Notes: a model not told the origin generated them from the sequence alone. Counted from the first letter of the stretch, positions 1 to 9,135 are shown. The stretch: DNA of 64,000 nucleotides from a bacterium (GCA_026709025.1 JAPOTT010000009.1:1-64000), one strand, 5' to 3'. Translations and numbers: made by a program.

Positions 1-451
1 TGGTTAGGGTTGGGCCAATCATCTTCATGAGTCGGCCGATCATGGCGCTGGTGGGATCTCCTATTTCTGAGAGTGGGTCTTCTCGTGGTTCGGATCGATA
101 CGAGGCTTCGCCGATGGGCTCTAGGAGGGGCTTATAGGATTTTATGGTTGCCGTTGCCCAAGATGAGCGGGTGCTAGGAATAATGGAAGCTGCCTCGCCA
201 CCCCGCACGGTAGAGAGCCCGGTGATATCGGCCACCTGCAGTTCAGCTATCCGGGTGAGCTGTTCTATGGCCCTGCGGTCGATGGGGTCTACGTTGGGCT
301 CATATCCATCCTCGATGGCTACCGCTATGGCAATCTCACGGGCGGTTTCCCATTTTGACGAAGCTTGTTTGGCAAACAACTTTCCCAGGTCACCAAAAAT
401 AGGCATCCCCTTGAACGGATTGAAATCCTCAGGTTGGTCTGCTTCGCTCAC
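1..451 (-). CDS. Zinc-metalloprotease-like DUF2342 family protein, N-terminal part (runs off the left edge)
   Basis: Reading the minus strand from a GTG at 451 gives an open frame with no stop to base 1, about 150 residues. The N-terminus has an acidic stretch, then NPFKGMPIFGDLGKLF, then a helical region. This leader resembles the actinobacterial DUF2342 family (annotated as zinc-dependent metalloprotease or F420-biosynthesis-associated protein), whose start also carries a short FxxLG-type motif. The metal-binding HExxH would lie beyond the window, so the catalytic claim cannot be tested here. GTG 451 is chosen because an in-frame TAG lies four codons upstream and no other start lies between. 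It follows the nuclease gene on the same strand with a 63-base gap that contains a short tandem repeat. Confidence 0.6.
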   Translation of the reverse strand, partial: MSEADQPEDFNPFKGMPIFGDLGKLFAKQASSKWETAREIAIAVAIEDGYEPNVDPIDRRAIEQLTRIAELQVADITGLSTVRGGEAASIIPSTRSSWATATIKSYKPLLEPIGEASYRSEPREDPLSEIGDPTSAMIGRLMKMIGPTLT

Positions 452-486
452 ACCAGAATACTACCCCCAAACCCAACCACCCCCAC

Positions 487-516
487 AGAGCACAGTGACT
501 TAGAGCACAGTGACTT
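487..516. repeat. 15-bp perfect tandem duplication at the 3' end of the nuclease gene
   Basis: Two adjacent identical copies of agagcacagtgactt occupy 487-501 and 502-516. The second copy overlaps the stop codon of the minus-strand nuclease gene (stop at 515-517). It looks like a recent slippage or microduplication event. No regulatory role is evident. Confidence 0.85.
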
Positions 517-1222
517 AGGGAGCGATGCGGACACAGTTGTTGTATAGGGATGACAGGTCTTTGATGCTGATACGAAACTTGGTTCCGTGATCCCTAATGC
601 CAGTGCCTTCTAGCGTCTTGTAGCGGGCATCAAGGTCTATGGCAATTGTGCTTTCAGTTATGAGCTTAGGGAGCGACAGAAGGCGGGGGTTGTTGTAGGC
701 CCATGCATCGGTGAATGTGACCATGCTGCCCTTTTTGTGAGCGGTGACGAGGATAAGGCGGCTTAGCTTGCGCCCGAAAGCAGAGCAAAGCTCGTTGTTG
801 TCCCAAGCGCAATAGTCGGTTGGGGTCGAATCGTTGATGTTGAACAAAGTTATCTTGGTGTTGGAATGAGAAGGTTCTGCATAGAAGCCGTGGCTGTTTG
901 GAGTATTGCCATAAATAGTGTTGCGGTAACTGAGAGGTTTCGTGGGATCGCTTTTGGGGTGGTATGCATAGGGGGAGCTTAAGATGACCGACATATTGGG
1001 CCGTCCTGTTTTATGAAAAAGGGTTAGCAGGTTGTTGCGACCCGTGTGGGTCTTGAGTTCCCATGAGCCCGTGTCGGGGATGTCGGTGTTGCTCCCATCT
1101 ACATCTAGGAGGTCTTCGAGCAGCTTGCCAACGCCTCCAGTGCCACCGTGTCTAGCACCTAGTTCCCAATCACCAGTGTCAACAATTTCGGCAACTTGCT
1201 TGAACAGGGCAGAATCGCTCAT
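515..1222 (-). CDS. MvaI/BcnI-family type II restriction endonuclease
   Basis: This 235-residue protein has a Gly-rich GGTGGVGKLLEDLL segment (about residues 26-39) followed by DIPDTGSWELKTH and NLLTLFHKTGRP. The arrangement of a D, then ELK, then LTLF is that of the MvaI/BcnI endonuclease family, which cuts CCNGG-type sites as monomers. The D and the E-x-K pair are the expected metal-binding and catalytic residues. It lies 14 bases downstream of a beta-class DNA methyltransferase on the same strand, giving the order methylase then nuclease. Full length for the family (about 230-250 residues). The recognition sequence is not deducible by eye; a CCWGG/CCSGG-like site is inferred from the family. 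Confidence 0.72.
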   Translation of the reverse strand: MSDSALFKQVAEIVDTGDWELGARHGGTGGVGKLLEDLLDVDGSNTDIPDTGSWELKTHTGRNNLLTLFHKTGRPNMSVILSSPYAYHPKSDPTKPLSYRNTIYGNTPNSHGFYAEPSHSNTKITLFNINDSTPTDYCAWDNNELCSAFGRKLSRLILVTAHKKGSMVTFTDAWAYNNPRLLSLPKLITESTIAIDLDARYKTLEGTGIRDHGTKFRISIKDLSSLYNNCVRIAP

Positions 1223-1236
1223 AGCTAAATGGCGTG

Positions 1237-2076
1237 TTAGGCAGTTTGGCTTTTAGCGGTGCTGTATTCAGCGATGCGGTTTTCGGCCATATCTACGTAT
1301 GGCTTGGCGGCTTCGATTCCTATCCAGCCAAAACCGTTGGCGATGGCTGCCAGCGCTGTGGTTCCGCTACCCATGAAGGGGTCTAGCACGATGCTGTCGT
1401 CGGAGCGTGGTATTGAGGCAATGCATCGGTTGGCCAGTTCAAAGGGAAATGGGGCCGGATGGTCGTTTTTGGCTTCTTGGTGAAACTTCCACACACAGCC
1501 AGCAGCATTGGCTTTGGGAGCGAGCTTGAAGCGCGGTTTGGCGATCAAATAGATAACTTCATAGTTGGGTAGAAAGTAGCCAGGATTGAAGTTAATGCCC
1601 CCTGAGCGCTCCCAGATGATGATTTGCCGTACCGGGAAGCCCTCCACGATGTCTTGGCGGTCTTGGATAAGCCCATTTTGGACCCGCCATTTGTGGTTGT
1701 AAAACAGAGCACCGTCGGGCCGAAGAAGGCGCACCATCTCAGCTAGGCACTGGCGTTGCCAACTTACATATTCATCATGGGGCATAGCATCGCCATGGCA
1801 TGCGTATCCATGTTGAAGTGCAGCATTTTTCCATTTGCCTCCTCGAGTGTCCTTCATCCCGTTTCCTGTACTGTTCTTAAGGTTGTAGGGCGGGCTGGTT
1901 ACGATCACTTGAACGCTGTGTGCAGGCAACTGCCGCATCACCTCTAGACAGTCGCCATGATGCACTCTACCTAACCATCTAGACATTTCATCTGACCCGC
2001 AACTGATGGGTTGCAAGGCAGCCCTGCCTGTGCTGTTTTCTTTGTTGGCTAGTTTTATAGGCATCATCGCATTCAT
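1237..2076 (-). CDS. Beta-class DNA methyltransferase of the R-M unit (probably N4-cytosine)
   Basis: The catalytic motif IV is TSPPYN (residues 60-65) and the AdoMet-binding motif I is DPFMGSGTT (232-240). Motif IV before motif I defines the beta class. The SPPY form is the one usual in N4-cytosine methylases, although N6-adenine methylases can share it. N4-cytosine methylation fits the neighbouring MvaI/BcnI-type nuclease, whose characterised partners are N4mC enzymes. The enzyme would protect host DNA from that nuclease. 279 residues, with a possible later start at Met31 (MSRWLGRVHHGDC), because the first 30 residues look unstructured and no clear ribosome site precedes either start. Divergent from moaE across about 50 bases. 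Confidence 0.85.
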   Translation of the reverse strand: MNAMMPIKLANKENSTGRAALQPISCGSDEMSRWLGRVHHGDCLEVMRQLPAHSVQVIVTSPPYNLKNSTGNGMKDTRGGKWKNAALQHGYACHGDAMPHDEYVSWQRQCLAEMVRLLRPDGALFYNHKWRVQNGLIQDRQDIVEGFPVRQIIIWERSGGINFNPGYFLPNYEVIYLIAKPRFKLAPKANAAGCVWKFHQEAKNDHPAPFPFELANRCIASIPRSDDSIVLDPFMGSGTTALAAIANGFGWIGIEAAKPYVDMAENRIAEYSTAKSQTA

Positions 2077-2127
2077 AGTAGATGCCTACTGTGACCATTT
2101 AGTGGAACGCCGCTATTGTCGCAATAT

Positions 2128-2724
2128 GTGGCACTAAACCCAAGACACATCGCTAGGGTTTACACTTTAGGTGTGCAACCGCCTGAACAACCGCCCGACA
2201 CAGCACAGGTGTGGACTGGTATCAGCGCCGCGCCCTTGCCTGTGGAGCAGGTGCTTGGGTGGGTGGGGCGTAATGATTGTGGTGGGGTGGTTCTGTTTAG
2301 CGGCACTGCCCGTAACCATTCTGAGGGGCGCCCCGAGGTGAGCGTGTTGCAATATGAGGCTTATGAGGCACATGTAGTTCCTCGCCTAGAAGCATTAGCC
2401 GCTCAGGCAAGGGCGCGCTGGCCCGAGTTGGGTCGCCTAGCGTTGTTGCATCGCACCGGGGCGGTGGAGATTGGGGAATCGGCGGTGGTTGTTGCAGCAT
2501 CGTCCCCCCATCGCGAAGAAGCATTTGCTGCGGCTAGGTTTTGCATCGATCAGCTAAAGTCCACAGTGCCTATATGGAAAAAGGAGACATGGCAAGGTGG
2601 ACAGAGTTGGGGTTTAGAGGCTCAGCACATATCTTCGGTAGAAGATTCTTCTGTGGGAGATCCCGCTGCGGGCAACCCTGTGGAGGGCGATTTGGGGTTG
2701 GCAGACAACGATGCGATGCGCTGA
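2128..2724 (+). CDS. moaE: Molybdopterin synthase catalytic (large) subunit MoaE
   Basis: MoaE transfers sulfur from MoaD thiocarboxylate to precursor Z to form molybdopterin. The core shows GGVVLFSGTARNHSEG, YEAYEAHVVPRLEALAAQA, LLHRTGAVEIGESAVVV, FCIDQLKSTVPIWKKE: the typical MoaE order with the conserved Arg, His and the KKE lysines. A C-terminal extension of about 40 acidic, Gly/Asp-rich residues is not part of the family fold. The start is uncertain: TTG at 2116, GTG 2128 or GTG 2173 are all in frame and none has a clear ribosome site; GTG 2128 is used. No moaD is adjacent. The product would serve the molybdenum hydroxylases at 23.8-32.4 kb. Confidence 0.88.
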   Translation: MALNPRHIARVYTLGVQPPEQPPDTAQVWTGISAAPLPVEQVLGWVGRNDCGGVVLFSGTARNHSEGRPEVSVLQYEAYEAHVVPRLEALAAQARARWPELGRLALLHRTGAVEIGESAVVVAASSPHREEAFAAARFCIDQLKSTVPIWKKETWQGGQSWGLEAQHISSVEDSSVGDPAAGNPVEGDLGLADNDAMR

Positions 2725-2768
2725 TCTCTTGCCCGTGGCCGCCTGCAAGATGAACGGAGAGTAGGGCT

Positions 2769-3764
2769 GTGGCGCGTGATCTAGCAATCGACTTGGGCAC
2801 TGCCAACACGCTTGTTTATGCCCGTGGTCAAGGCATTATCTTGAACGAACCCACGGTGATTGCCTTAAATCGTAATACCAACGAGGTGTTAGCAATAGGG
2901 CAAGAGGCATGGCAGATGATTGGTCGTACTCCGGCACACATTGTGGCCCTGCGTCCGCTACGCAAGGGGGCAATAACCGATTTTGCGGTGACAGAGCGGA
3001 TGATTCGCTTGTTGCTAGCCAATGCCGGGGTTAACCGCTTTAGCCGCCCCAAAGTGGTTATCTGTGTGCCTTCGGCCATTACAGCTGTAGAGCGGCGGGC
3101 TGTTATAGAGGCAGCTCGTCGAGCTGGAGCGGTAGAGACCCGTTTGATAGAACAGCCAGTGGCAGCTGCTATAGGCGCTGATCTTCCCATCAACGACCCC
3201 GTGGCAAACATGGTGGTGGATGTGGGTGGGGGCACCAGTGAAACTGCGCTCATCTCAATGGGTGGGGTGGTTGCCTTGAAAGCCATCCGGGTGGGATCGT
3301 TCGACATTGACGATGCGATTCAAGCTTATGTGCGTCGCAAGTTTGGCATTGCAATCGGAGAACGCACTGCTGAGGATGTGAAGATCACCGTGGGTTCGGC
3401 AGCTTATTTGCCCGGCGAGTGTGCGGTTGAGGTGCGGGGGCGCAATTTGTTGAGCGGTTTGCCCGAAATTATTGAGTTGACTCCCTATGAGGTACGTCTT
3501 GCGATTTCAGAAGTGGTTACATCGATTGTGGACTCGGTGGTGTCTTGCTTGGTGGAAGCACCCCCAGAGCTGTCCCAAGATGTAATCTCAGAGGGCATCA
3601 AGTTAGTAGGGGGCGGATCGTTGCTGCGGGGTTTAGCGGAGCGTTTATCGCAGAGCGCCGATGTGCCCGTGAGCTTGGTGGATGCTCCGCTAGAAGCCGT
3701 GGTGTTAGGTGCCGGGCGTTGCTTGGAGTCGTACCCCGATGTTCAAGAAATGTTCATGCAGTAA
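2769..3764 (+). CDS. mreB: MreB/Mbl-family actin homologue (cell shape)
   Basis: MreB forms membrane-associated filaments that direct lateral wall synthesis. This 331-residue protein begins DLAIDLGTANTLVYARGQG (phosphate-1 loop) and has VVDVGGGTSETALIS (phosphate-2) and KLVGGGSLLRGLAERL (adenosine motif), all intact, and family-typical length. GTG 2769 is preceded by GGAG. It is not followed by mreC/mreD, which are the usual partners; instead an opposing small membrane protein follows. MreB is patchily distributed in Actinobacteria, which grow at the pole when it is absent, so its presence suggests laterally growing or rod/curved cells (inference). Confidence 0.9.
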   Translation: MARDLAIDLGTANTLVYARGQGIILNEPTVIALNRNTNEVLAIGQEAWQMIGRTPAHIVALRPLRKGAITDFAVTERMIRLLLANAGVNRFSRPKVVICVPSAITAVERRAVIEAARRAGAVETRLIEQPVAAAIGADLPINDPVANMVVDVGGGTSETALISMGGVVALKAIRVGSFDIDDAIQAYVRRKFGIAIGERTAEDVKITVGSAAYLPGECAVEVRGRNLLSGLPEIIELTPYEVRLAISEVVTSIVDSVVSCLVEAPPELSQDVISEGIKLVGGGSLLRGLAERLSQSADVPVSLVDAPLEAVVLGAGRCLESYPDVQEMFMQ

Positions 3765-3818
3765 CCCCAACCCCTTAAACCTCAACCCTTTATTTCTTTA
3801 TTGATTGAGATTAAGCGT

Positions 3819-4166
3819 TCATACGATTGTTTCTAGCAATATCGTCATGGCTACAAAGAACACGCCAACTAGCAGGCTAAGTCCTAAGCCCAAAACAGAC
3901 ACCATAACCAACAACCCAAAACCAGCTCGCAGCCTTTGCCACCAACGCAAGCGGGCATTGGTACCATAATCGGCACGGTAGGAAGCAAGAACATCCCGTT
4001 CTGCTCTGGCCTCACGCCACGCTTGCCAACGTGCTAGCAGCCATTGGCTCACAGCGCCAGCGGAGTTGGACTCTGTGGTGTTAGTGCGTGAGGCTTTGGG
4101 GCCTGTGCTGTGAGATGAGCCGGTATTGTCGGAGTTGGAGATACGAATGCGTGACCAGAACACCAC
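3819..4166 (-). CDS. Small C-terminally anchored hypothetical membrane protein
   Basis: Up to 115 residues. The first 35 are Ser/Thr/Asn-rich, then a basic helical stretch with RWQAWREARAERD and RWWQRLRAG, then one hydrophobic segment (about residues 86-110) that would span the membrane. I do not recognise a family. The GTG at 4166 lies inside the start of the opposite-strand protease gene (ATG 4147), so the two divergent coding regions would overlap by about 20 bases unless this gene starts later. No ribosome site decides the start. Coding status rests on the clean amphipathic/TM organisation and the otherwise empty interval. Confidence 0.5.
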   Translation of the reverse strand: MVFWSRIRISNSDNTGSSHSTGPKASRTNTTESNSAGAVSQWLLARWQAWREARAERDVLASYRADYGTNARLRWWQRLRAGFGLLVMVSVLGLGLSLLVGVFFVAMTILLETIV

Positions 4167-5304
4167 AGAGGCTTCTAGGTTAGCCTCACCAACCCCTAAA
4201 GCCTTGTCTACTCAACTAGGTCAGCCCACGCGCCAGCCCGGATGGGGGCGTAGAAACCGCCGCTGGCTGATTCCCGCAGGAGCAGTTGTTTTGGTTTTGG
4301 CAGTTGTTGCGGTGGCGTTCACCTTTTGGCGCACTGACGAGGTCGCAGTGCGACCTGGGAAGGTGCTGGAGGTGCCTTCTTTGATAGCGGTTACTGGTGC
4401 TGAGGTATATCCACCCCAAAACGAGGTATCGCTGGTAACCGTATTGGTAAGTCAGCGTTTGAATATATGGCAACGTATTGCCGCTCAGTTTGAATCGGGC
4501 ACCGATATTGAACCAGAACGCACCTTCACAGGTGATGGCACCCGTAGCGAACTACGCCAACGAAACCAGAATCAGATGCGGACCTCGCATCGCGCAGCTG
4601 CGGTAGCGGCGTTGGCGCACCTCGGCTATGAGATCCCCACGCTCACTTCGGGTCTAATTGTGTTGGACACCACATCTGCTAGCCCTGCAGCACGTCTTTT
4701 GCGGTCTTCAGATGTGATTGTGGGGGCACAAGGCCACCCGGTGAGGAGTTTGGAAGAGTTGAGCGCTGTGTTAGCTCAGCACAACCCCGGCGAGATGGTT
4801 ACCTTGCAGGTGCAAAGAACGCTAGAGCTCACAGAACATCCAGAATCAACTACACCGCCCCAAGAGAATACCCAAGAGGAAATCACCCTGGAGGTGGAGC
4901 TTATTGAATCCGACACAGAGCCGCAGCGGGCATTGCTTGGGGTGGGGGTGACCGAACGGGTGGCCGATGTTGAGTTGCCAGTAGCAGTAGACGTAGACAG
5001 CGGCAGCATTGGTGGCCCTTCAGCAGGTTTAGCGTTGAGCTTGGGTATCATTGATCTGTTGACTCCTGGCGACCTAATGGGTGGATTACATGTGGCAGCC
5101 ACGGGCAGCATTTCGCCTGATGGCTCTGTGGGCACCATCGGTGAGGTGGATCAAAAAACCATCGCTGCACAAAGAGCGGGGATGGACATTTTTTTGGTGC
5201 CACACGAGAACTTAGCTGAGGCGCTCCACCATGCAGCTAACGGCATGAAAGTGGTAGGGGTAGCAAGCCTGCAAGAAGCGCTTGGTGCTTTGGCACAAGG
5301 TTAA
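4147..5304 (+). CDS. Membrane-anchored PDZ-domain, Lon-type (S16) serine protease, YlbL-like
   Basis: An N-terminal basic region is followed by one transmembrane helix (about residues 30-52), a periplasm-side domain, a PDZ segment around LLRSSDVIVGAQGHPVRSLEEL, and a C-terminal Lon proteolytic domain. The catalytic dyad is visible: Ser in GGPSAGLALS and Lys in DQKTIAAQRAG. This is the layout of Bacillus YlbL and the actinobacterial PDZ-containing S16 proteases, which degrade or regulate membrane-associated substrates. ATG 4147 is favoured over the in-frame TTG 4126 because GGAG ends seven bases before it. The UPF0182 gene follows after 30 bases, a common neighbour arrangement in actinobacteria. 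Confidence 0.9.
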   Translation: MRDQNTTEASRLASPTPKALSTQLGQPTRQPGWGRRNRRWLIPAGAVVLVLAVVAVAFTFWRTDEVAVRPGKVLEVPSLIAVTGAEVYPPQNEVSLVTVLVSQRLNIWQRIAAQFESGTDIEPERTFTGDGTRSELRQRNQNQMRTSHRAAAVAALAHLGYEIPTLTSGLIVLDTTSASPAARLLRSSDVIVGAQGHPVRSLEELSAVLAQHNPGEMVTLQVQRTLELTEHPESTTPPQENTQEEITLEVELIESDTEPQRALLGVGVTERVADVELPVAVDVDSGSIGGPSAGLALSLGIIDLLTPGDLMGGLHVAATGSISPDGSVGTIGEVDQKTIAAQRAGMDIFLVPHENLAEALHHAANGMKVVGVASLQEALGALAQG

Positions 5305-5334
5305 GAGCAGTTAGGGGCTAAGATTTCGGCAGCT

Positions 5335-8304
5335 ATGCGTAACCCCCGTGACGTTCTCAGATCTCGCCAGCAATCTCGTCCACGTTTTTCGCGTCGGTTC
5401 AAGGTGATTGGGGTAATCGTTGTTGCTGTTTTGCTGGTGGGTCTGCTCTCGGTGCGGGGTTTAGCTCGGCTGTGGACTGACTACCTTTGGTTTGATTCGT
5501 TGGGTCAAGGTGGAGTGTGGACGGAGATCTTTGTGTATCGGTTGGTGCTGGTGGCTATCTTCGTGAGCACCTTTTTCTTGTTGATGTTTTTCAACTTGAG
5601 TATTGCCGAGAAGCTTGCCCCAAAAACCCGTCCCCCTGGGCCAGAAGAGGATTTCCTAACTGGCTATCACAATGCTATTGGGCATCGTACTCGCTTGGTG
5701 AGCTTGGTGCTGGCCTTTTTCTTAGCACTGATCGTTGGAGGTGGTACTGGTGGGGAGTGGCAAAAGGCCATGTTGTTCTTCAACAGCGTGGAGTTTGGTC
5801 GCGAAGACCCACAGTTTGGCTACGACGTAGGCTTTTACGTTTTTGAGCTGCCGTTCATTCAGTTTTTGCTGGGCTGGGTTTTCAGAGCACTCATCATCGT
5901 GACTGTGTTTGTCGCTATGGCGCACTATGTGAACGGTGGTATTCGCTTCCAAACATCAGGACAACGGGTTACCCCGCAGGTAAAGGTGCATCTTTCAGTG
6001 CTGCTGGCCATGATTGCTTTGGTTCGGGCGGTGGGCTACTGGTTTGACCGCTTCAGCCTTAACTTTTCCTCTCGTGGTCCGGTAGATGGAGCCACTTACA
6101 CCGATGTCAACGCGCAGCTTCCAGCGTTGAACTTGTTGATCTTGATTTCGGTGCTATCGGCGGTGTTGTTGATCATCAACATTTGGCAGCGAGGTTGGGT
6201 GCTGCCGGTAACCGCTGTGGGTTTGTGGATGATCGTGGCAATCGTGATGGGGGCGATTTACCCGGCAATTATTCAGCGTTTCCGTGCGGAACCCCAAGAG
6301 TCTCAAAAAGAAGCCGTCTACATCGAGCGCAACATTGAAGAAACTAGGTTTGCGTTGGGTTTAGACAACGTAATCACCCGGGAGTTCAACCCTGATACTC
6401 AGATCAGCGCTGCGGAACTCACCAACAGCGACAGCGTGCGCAACATCCGCCTGCTAGACCCAGATATTGTGCCCAATGCCTTTCAGGTGGAGCAGTCTGA
6501 GCGCACCTTTTACACCTTTAACGGTGAGGTGGATGTGGATCGTTATGTGATTGACGGTGAAACCACCGAGGTGGTGATTGGTGCCCGCCAGCTTAATGTG
6601 GCCGATATTCCGCAGCAGTCTTGGGAAGGTCGCCATGTGCAGTACACCCATGGCTATGGAGTGGCAGTAGCCCCCGTCAACGAGGTGACTGTGCAGGGGT
6701 CGCCCAACTTTGTGGTGGGAGATGTTCCAGTATCAGCCGTTGGGGGTCTTGAGCTATCCCATCCGCAGCTTTACATCGGCGAGAACCTAAGCGGTTATGC
6801 CATAGTTGGGGCCACCATTCCCGAGGTTGATTACACCGAAGCTAACGAAACGGTGCCGTTTACCTACGACGGTGAAGACGGGGTAGATATTGGTGGTTTC
6901 TTCCGTCAAGCTGCTTTTGCATTGCGTTTTGGCGATATTAACCCGCTCATCTCTAGCCTTGTAGATAGCGACTCGCGCATTATCTTCAACCGAGATCTTC
7001 GCACTCGCGTAGAAACTTTGGCGCCGTTTTTGGAGTTCGATGCTGATCCATACCCGGTTGTGTCTGATGGGCGGGTGTACTACATAGCTGATGCCTATAC
7101 CACCACCCATCGTTACCCTTACGGGCAGGTGCCAGATATAAGCGATTTGGGCGATAAGAGTGGTTTAAAGAAGCAGTTCAATTACGTCCGTAATTCTGTT
7201 AAGGCAGTTGTGGATGCATTTGATGGCACAGCTACGTTTTATGTAATTGATCCTGACGATCCTATCATTCAAGCTTGGCGTAAGGTTTTCCCAGAATTGT
7301 TTGAGGATTTTGAACAGATGCCAGCCGACCTTCAGCGGCATTTGCGCTACCCCGAGGATTTGTTCCGAGTTCAAACCACTATGTGGGCTCGTTATTTCAT
7401 TGATGATCCAGAAACTTTTTATGCTAACTCCGTTACTTGGGCAGTTGCACAAGATCCTGGCACCCGTATTACAGCACGTAATCTCATAGATGAGTTTGCT
7501 GATGCCTTAGCCGCAGATGAGGCTACTACGGCTGCGGCCACACGGCAGCTAGAGCTGAGGATTAGGCCGTTTTATCAGCTCCTACAGCTTCCCGAAGAAG
7601 ACGACTTGGATTTCGTGATCTTTAGAACCTTTGTGCCCGTATCGGGTTCTGGTGATGATGATGACGAGCGCAAGGAACTCACCGCGTTTATTGTGGCTAA
7701 AAGCGATATTGAGGAATACGGAGAGCTAGTGGTTTACACCGTGCCGGGCACCAACATTCCCGGCCCTAGCATCGTGGATGCCAAGATCCAGGCCGATACC
7801 GAGATTGCCGATGCCTTTACCCAGCTTAATCAGCAGGGTTCTACCGTGCTGCAAGGCAATTTGTTGATGATTCCGGTAGGCGATTCGCTGCTATTTGTGC
7901 GTCCGGTTTATGTGCAGGCCACCGGCGATACTGAGTTGCCGCAGGTGAAACAGGTGATTGTGGGGTTAGGCAACGAAGATGATTTCTTGTTGCGTATTCG
8001 TCCCACTTTAGATGAAGCGTTGGCTGCGTTATCTGATGCCACGGGCCCGGTAGTGCAAGCTCCAGATGAGCCATCTGACTCTGAAACAGGCGACGGTGTG
8101 CCTGCACCCGCACCAACCGCAACGCCGTCTGTATCAGATGGTGTGCTCATCGATGAGGTGCCCATGGATAGCGACACTCGCAGGGCATTATCAGAGCTAA
8201 TCTCTGAGCTGCGAGCTACCCAAGAATCCATAGACGAAGATCGCCGCAACCTAGACGGCCTCATCGGCCAACTAGAAGACCTACTAACTTCTTCCAACCG
8301 CTAA
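5335..8304 (+). CDS. UPF0182 family multi-pass membrane protein
   Basis: 989 residues. The first third contains about seven hydrophobic helices (around residues 22-46, 62-88, 120-140, 170-205, 215-235, 260-285 and 290-312). The rest is a large extracytoplasmic-looking domain with motifs typical of UPF0182, such as NYVRNSVKAVVDAFDGT, HLRYPEDLFRVQTTMWARY, and YQLLQLPEEDD. The C-terminus has an acidic Ser/Thr/Pro-rich linker and an alpha-helical tail. The family is widespread in actinobacteria and cyanobacteria; its function is unknown. It directly follows the PDZ/Lon-like protease, which might process it (inference). Confidence 0.92.
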   Translation: MRNPRDVLRSRQQSRPRFSRRFKVIGVIVVAVLLVGLLSVRGLARLWTDYLWFDSLGQGGVWTEIFVYRLVLVAIFVSTFFLLMFFNLSIAEKLAPKTRPPGPEEDFLTGYHNAIGHRTRLVSLVLAFFLALIVGGGTGGEWQKAMLFFNSVEFGREDPQFGYDVGFYVFELPFIQFLLGWVFRALIIVTVFVAMAHYVNGGIRFQTSGQRVTPQVKVHLSVLLAMIALVRAVGYWFDRFSLNFSSRGPVDGATYTDVNAQLPALNLLILISVLSAVLLIINIWQRGWVLPVTAVGLWMIVAIVMGAIYPAIIQRFRAEPQESQKEAVYIERNIEETRFALGLDNVITREFNPDTQISAAELTNSDSVRNIRLLDPDIVPNAFQVEQSERTFYTFNGEVDVDRYVIDGETTEVVIGARQLNVADIPQQSWEGRHVQYTHGYGVAVAPVNEVTVQGSPNFVVGDVPVSAVGGLELSHPQLYIGENLSGYAIVGATIPEVDYTEANETVPFTYDGEDGVDIGGFFRQAAFALRFGDINPLISSLVDSDSRIIFNRDLRTRVETLAPFLEFDADPYPVVSDGRVYYIADAYTTTHRYPYGQVPDISDLGDKSGLKKQFNYVRNSVKAVVDAFDGTATFYVIDPDDPIIQAWRKVFPELFEDFEQMPADLQRHLRYPEDLFRVQTTMWARYFIDDPETFYANSVTWAVAQDPGTRITARNLIDEFADALAADEATTAAATRQLELRIRPFYQLLQLPEEDDLDFVIFRTFVPVSGSGDDDDERKELTAFIVAKSDIEEYGELVVYTVPGTNIPGPSIVDAKIQADTEIADAFTQLNQQGSTVLQGNLLMIPVGDSLLFVRPVYVQATGDTELPQVKQVIVGLGNEDDFLLRIRPTLDEALAALSDATGPVVQAPDEPSDSETGDGVPAPAPTATPSVSDGVLIDEVPMDSDTRRALSELISELRATQESIDEDRRNLDGLIGQLEDLLTSSNR

Positions 8305-8393
8305 GCCCTACAGCGTTCGCGTTGGTTTCTTCAACAGTTCCCGCTTGTTGAGCTAAGACTTCTCGCTGCGGGTAGCTGTTCTCAACAGGCAAG

Positions 8394-8421
8394 GGCGGGT
8401 GTATAGAGGCGGGTGTATAGA
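8394..8421. repeat. 14-bp perfect tandem duplication
   Basis: The unit GGCGGGTGTATAGA occurs at 8394-8407 and again at 8408-8421, in the 129-base gap between the convergent UPF0182 and ABC-permease genes. No open frame or terminator is convincing in this gap. Confidence 0.85.
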
Positions 8422-8433
8422 TGTGTTCTGGCG

Positions 8434-9132
8434 CTAGTCGATTTCGGTGCGGGTGAGGTACCAAGTGGTGTAGACGAGCCCGGCAACGCCGATAGCGAGT
8501 GGCACTATGTACGATGCCAGCGTGGAGCGGTCGGCTAGGCGCATTTCTACGCCGGTAGCATCTGAGAGGATGCTCATGGGGTAGCTGCGTACAGACAGGC
8601 GGGCGAACCAGTCGCCTAATCGGGATATCAGCAGTTCCCAGATGGCGATGTAGCCGAGGCCCACCAATAAGGAACGTTTGAATCGCAAACCTAAGGCTAA
8701 GAACAATCCCGAATAAGCAAATACTGCCAGAGCGGTAGCTACGGCAGTGGCCCAGATTATGTCTTGTGCTCCGCTAATGGCTGCAGACACGGTCATAACC
8801 GCCACCACGGTGGGAGCTACCACGCTGAACACCGCAGCCAAGGACGCAGTGGCGATGGAGTAGCGAGGAACGGGCCGCAGCCACACATACACCAGCGTGC
8901 GGTCTTCTAATAGGTTGCCCAACGCTGCTGAGCCTAAGGCTAAAGCAATAAAGGGAGCGAAGATGTTGGTACCGAAGGTGCCCATGCTCTGGGTAGCAAA
9001 TTCTGTGGGGTCATTAGCGGCTCGGGCAACAAAACCCAACAAGATTGCCACCCCGCTTAACCCAGCTAGTGCCAGCATTCGGCCCGTGCTGACCTGACTA
9101 CGAATCACCACCCGGTAGATGTGTGTGTTCAT
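8434..9132 (-). CDS. ABC-2-type transporter permease
   Basis: 232 residues with about six hydrophobic segments and the polytopic organisation of ABC-2 permeases: a first segment LALAGLSGVAILLGFVA, a short loop with NLLEDRTLVYVWLRPVPR (the cytoplasmic coupling region typical of the family), and four further helices. It is the last gene of a four-gene minus-strand operon and begins three bases after the stop of its ATPase partner. The substrate cannot be deduced. It probably forms a heteromeric or dimeric exporter with the ATPase at 9136-10128. Confidence 0.85.
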   Translation of the reverse strand: MNTHIYRVVIRSQVSTGRMLALAGLSGVAILLGFVARAANDPTEFATQSMGTFGTNIFAPFIALALGSAALGNLLEDRTLVYVWLRPVPRYSIATASLAAVFSVVAPTVVAVMTVSAAISGAQDIIWATAVATALAVFAYSGLFLALGLRFKRSLLVGLGYIAIWELLISRLGDWFARLSVRSYPMSILSDATGVEMRLADRSTLASYIVPLAIGVAGLVYTTWYLTRTEID

Positions 9133-9135
9133 CGT

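Noticed and set aside
2828-3307. Long minus-strand frame inside mreB
   Set aside because: Antisense shadow of a clear MreB coding region.
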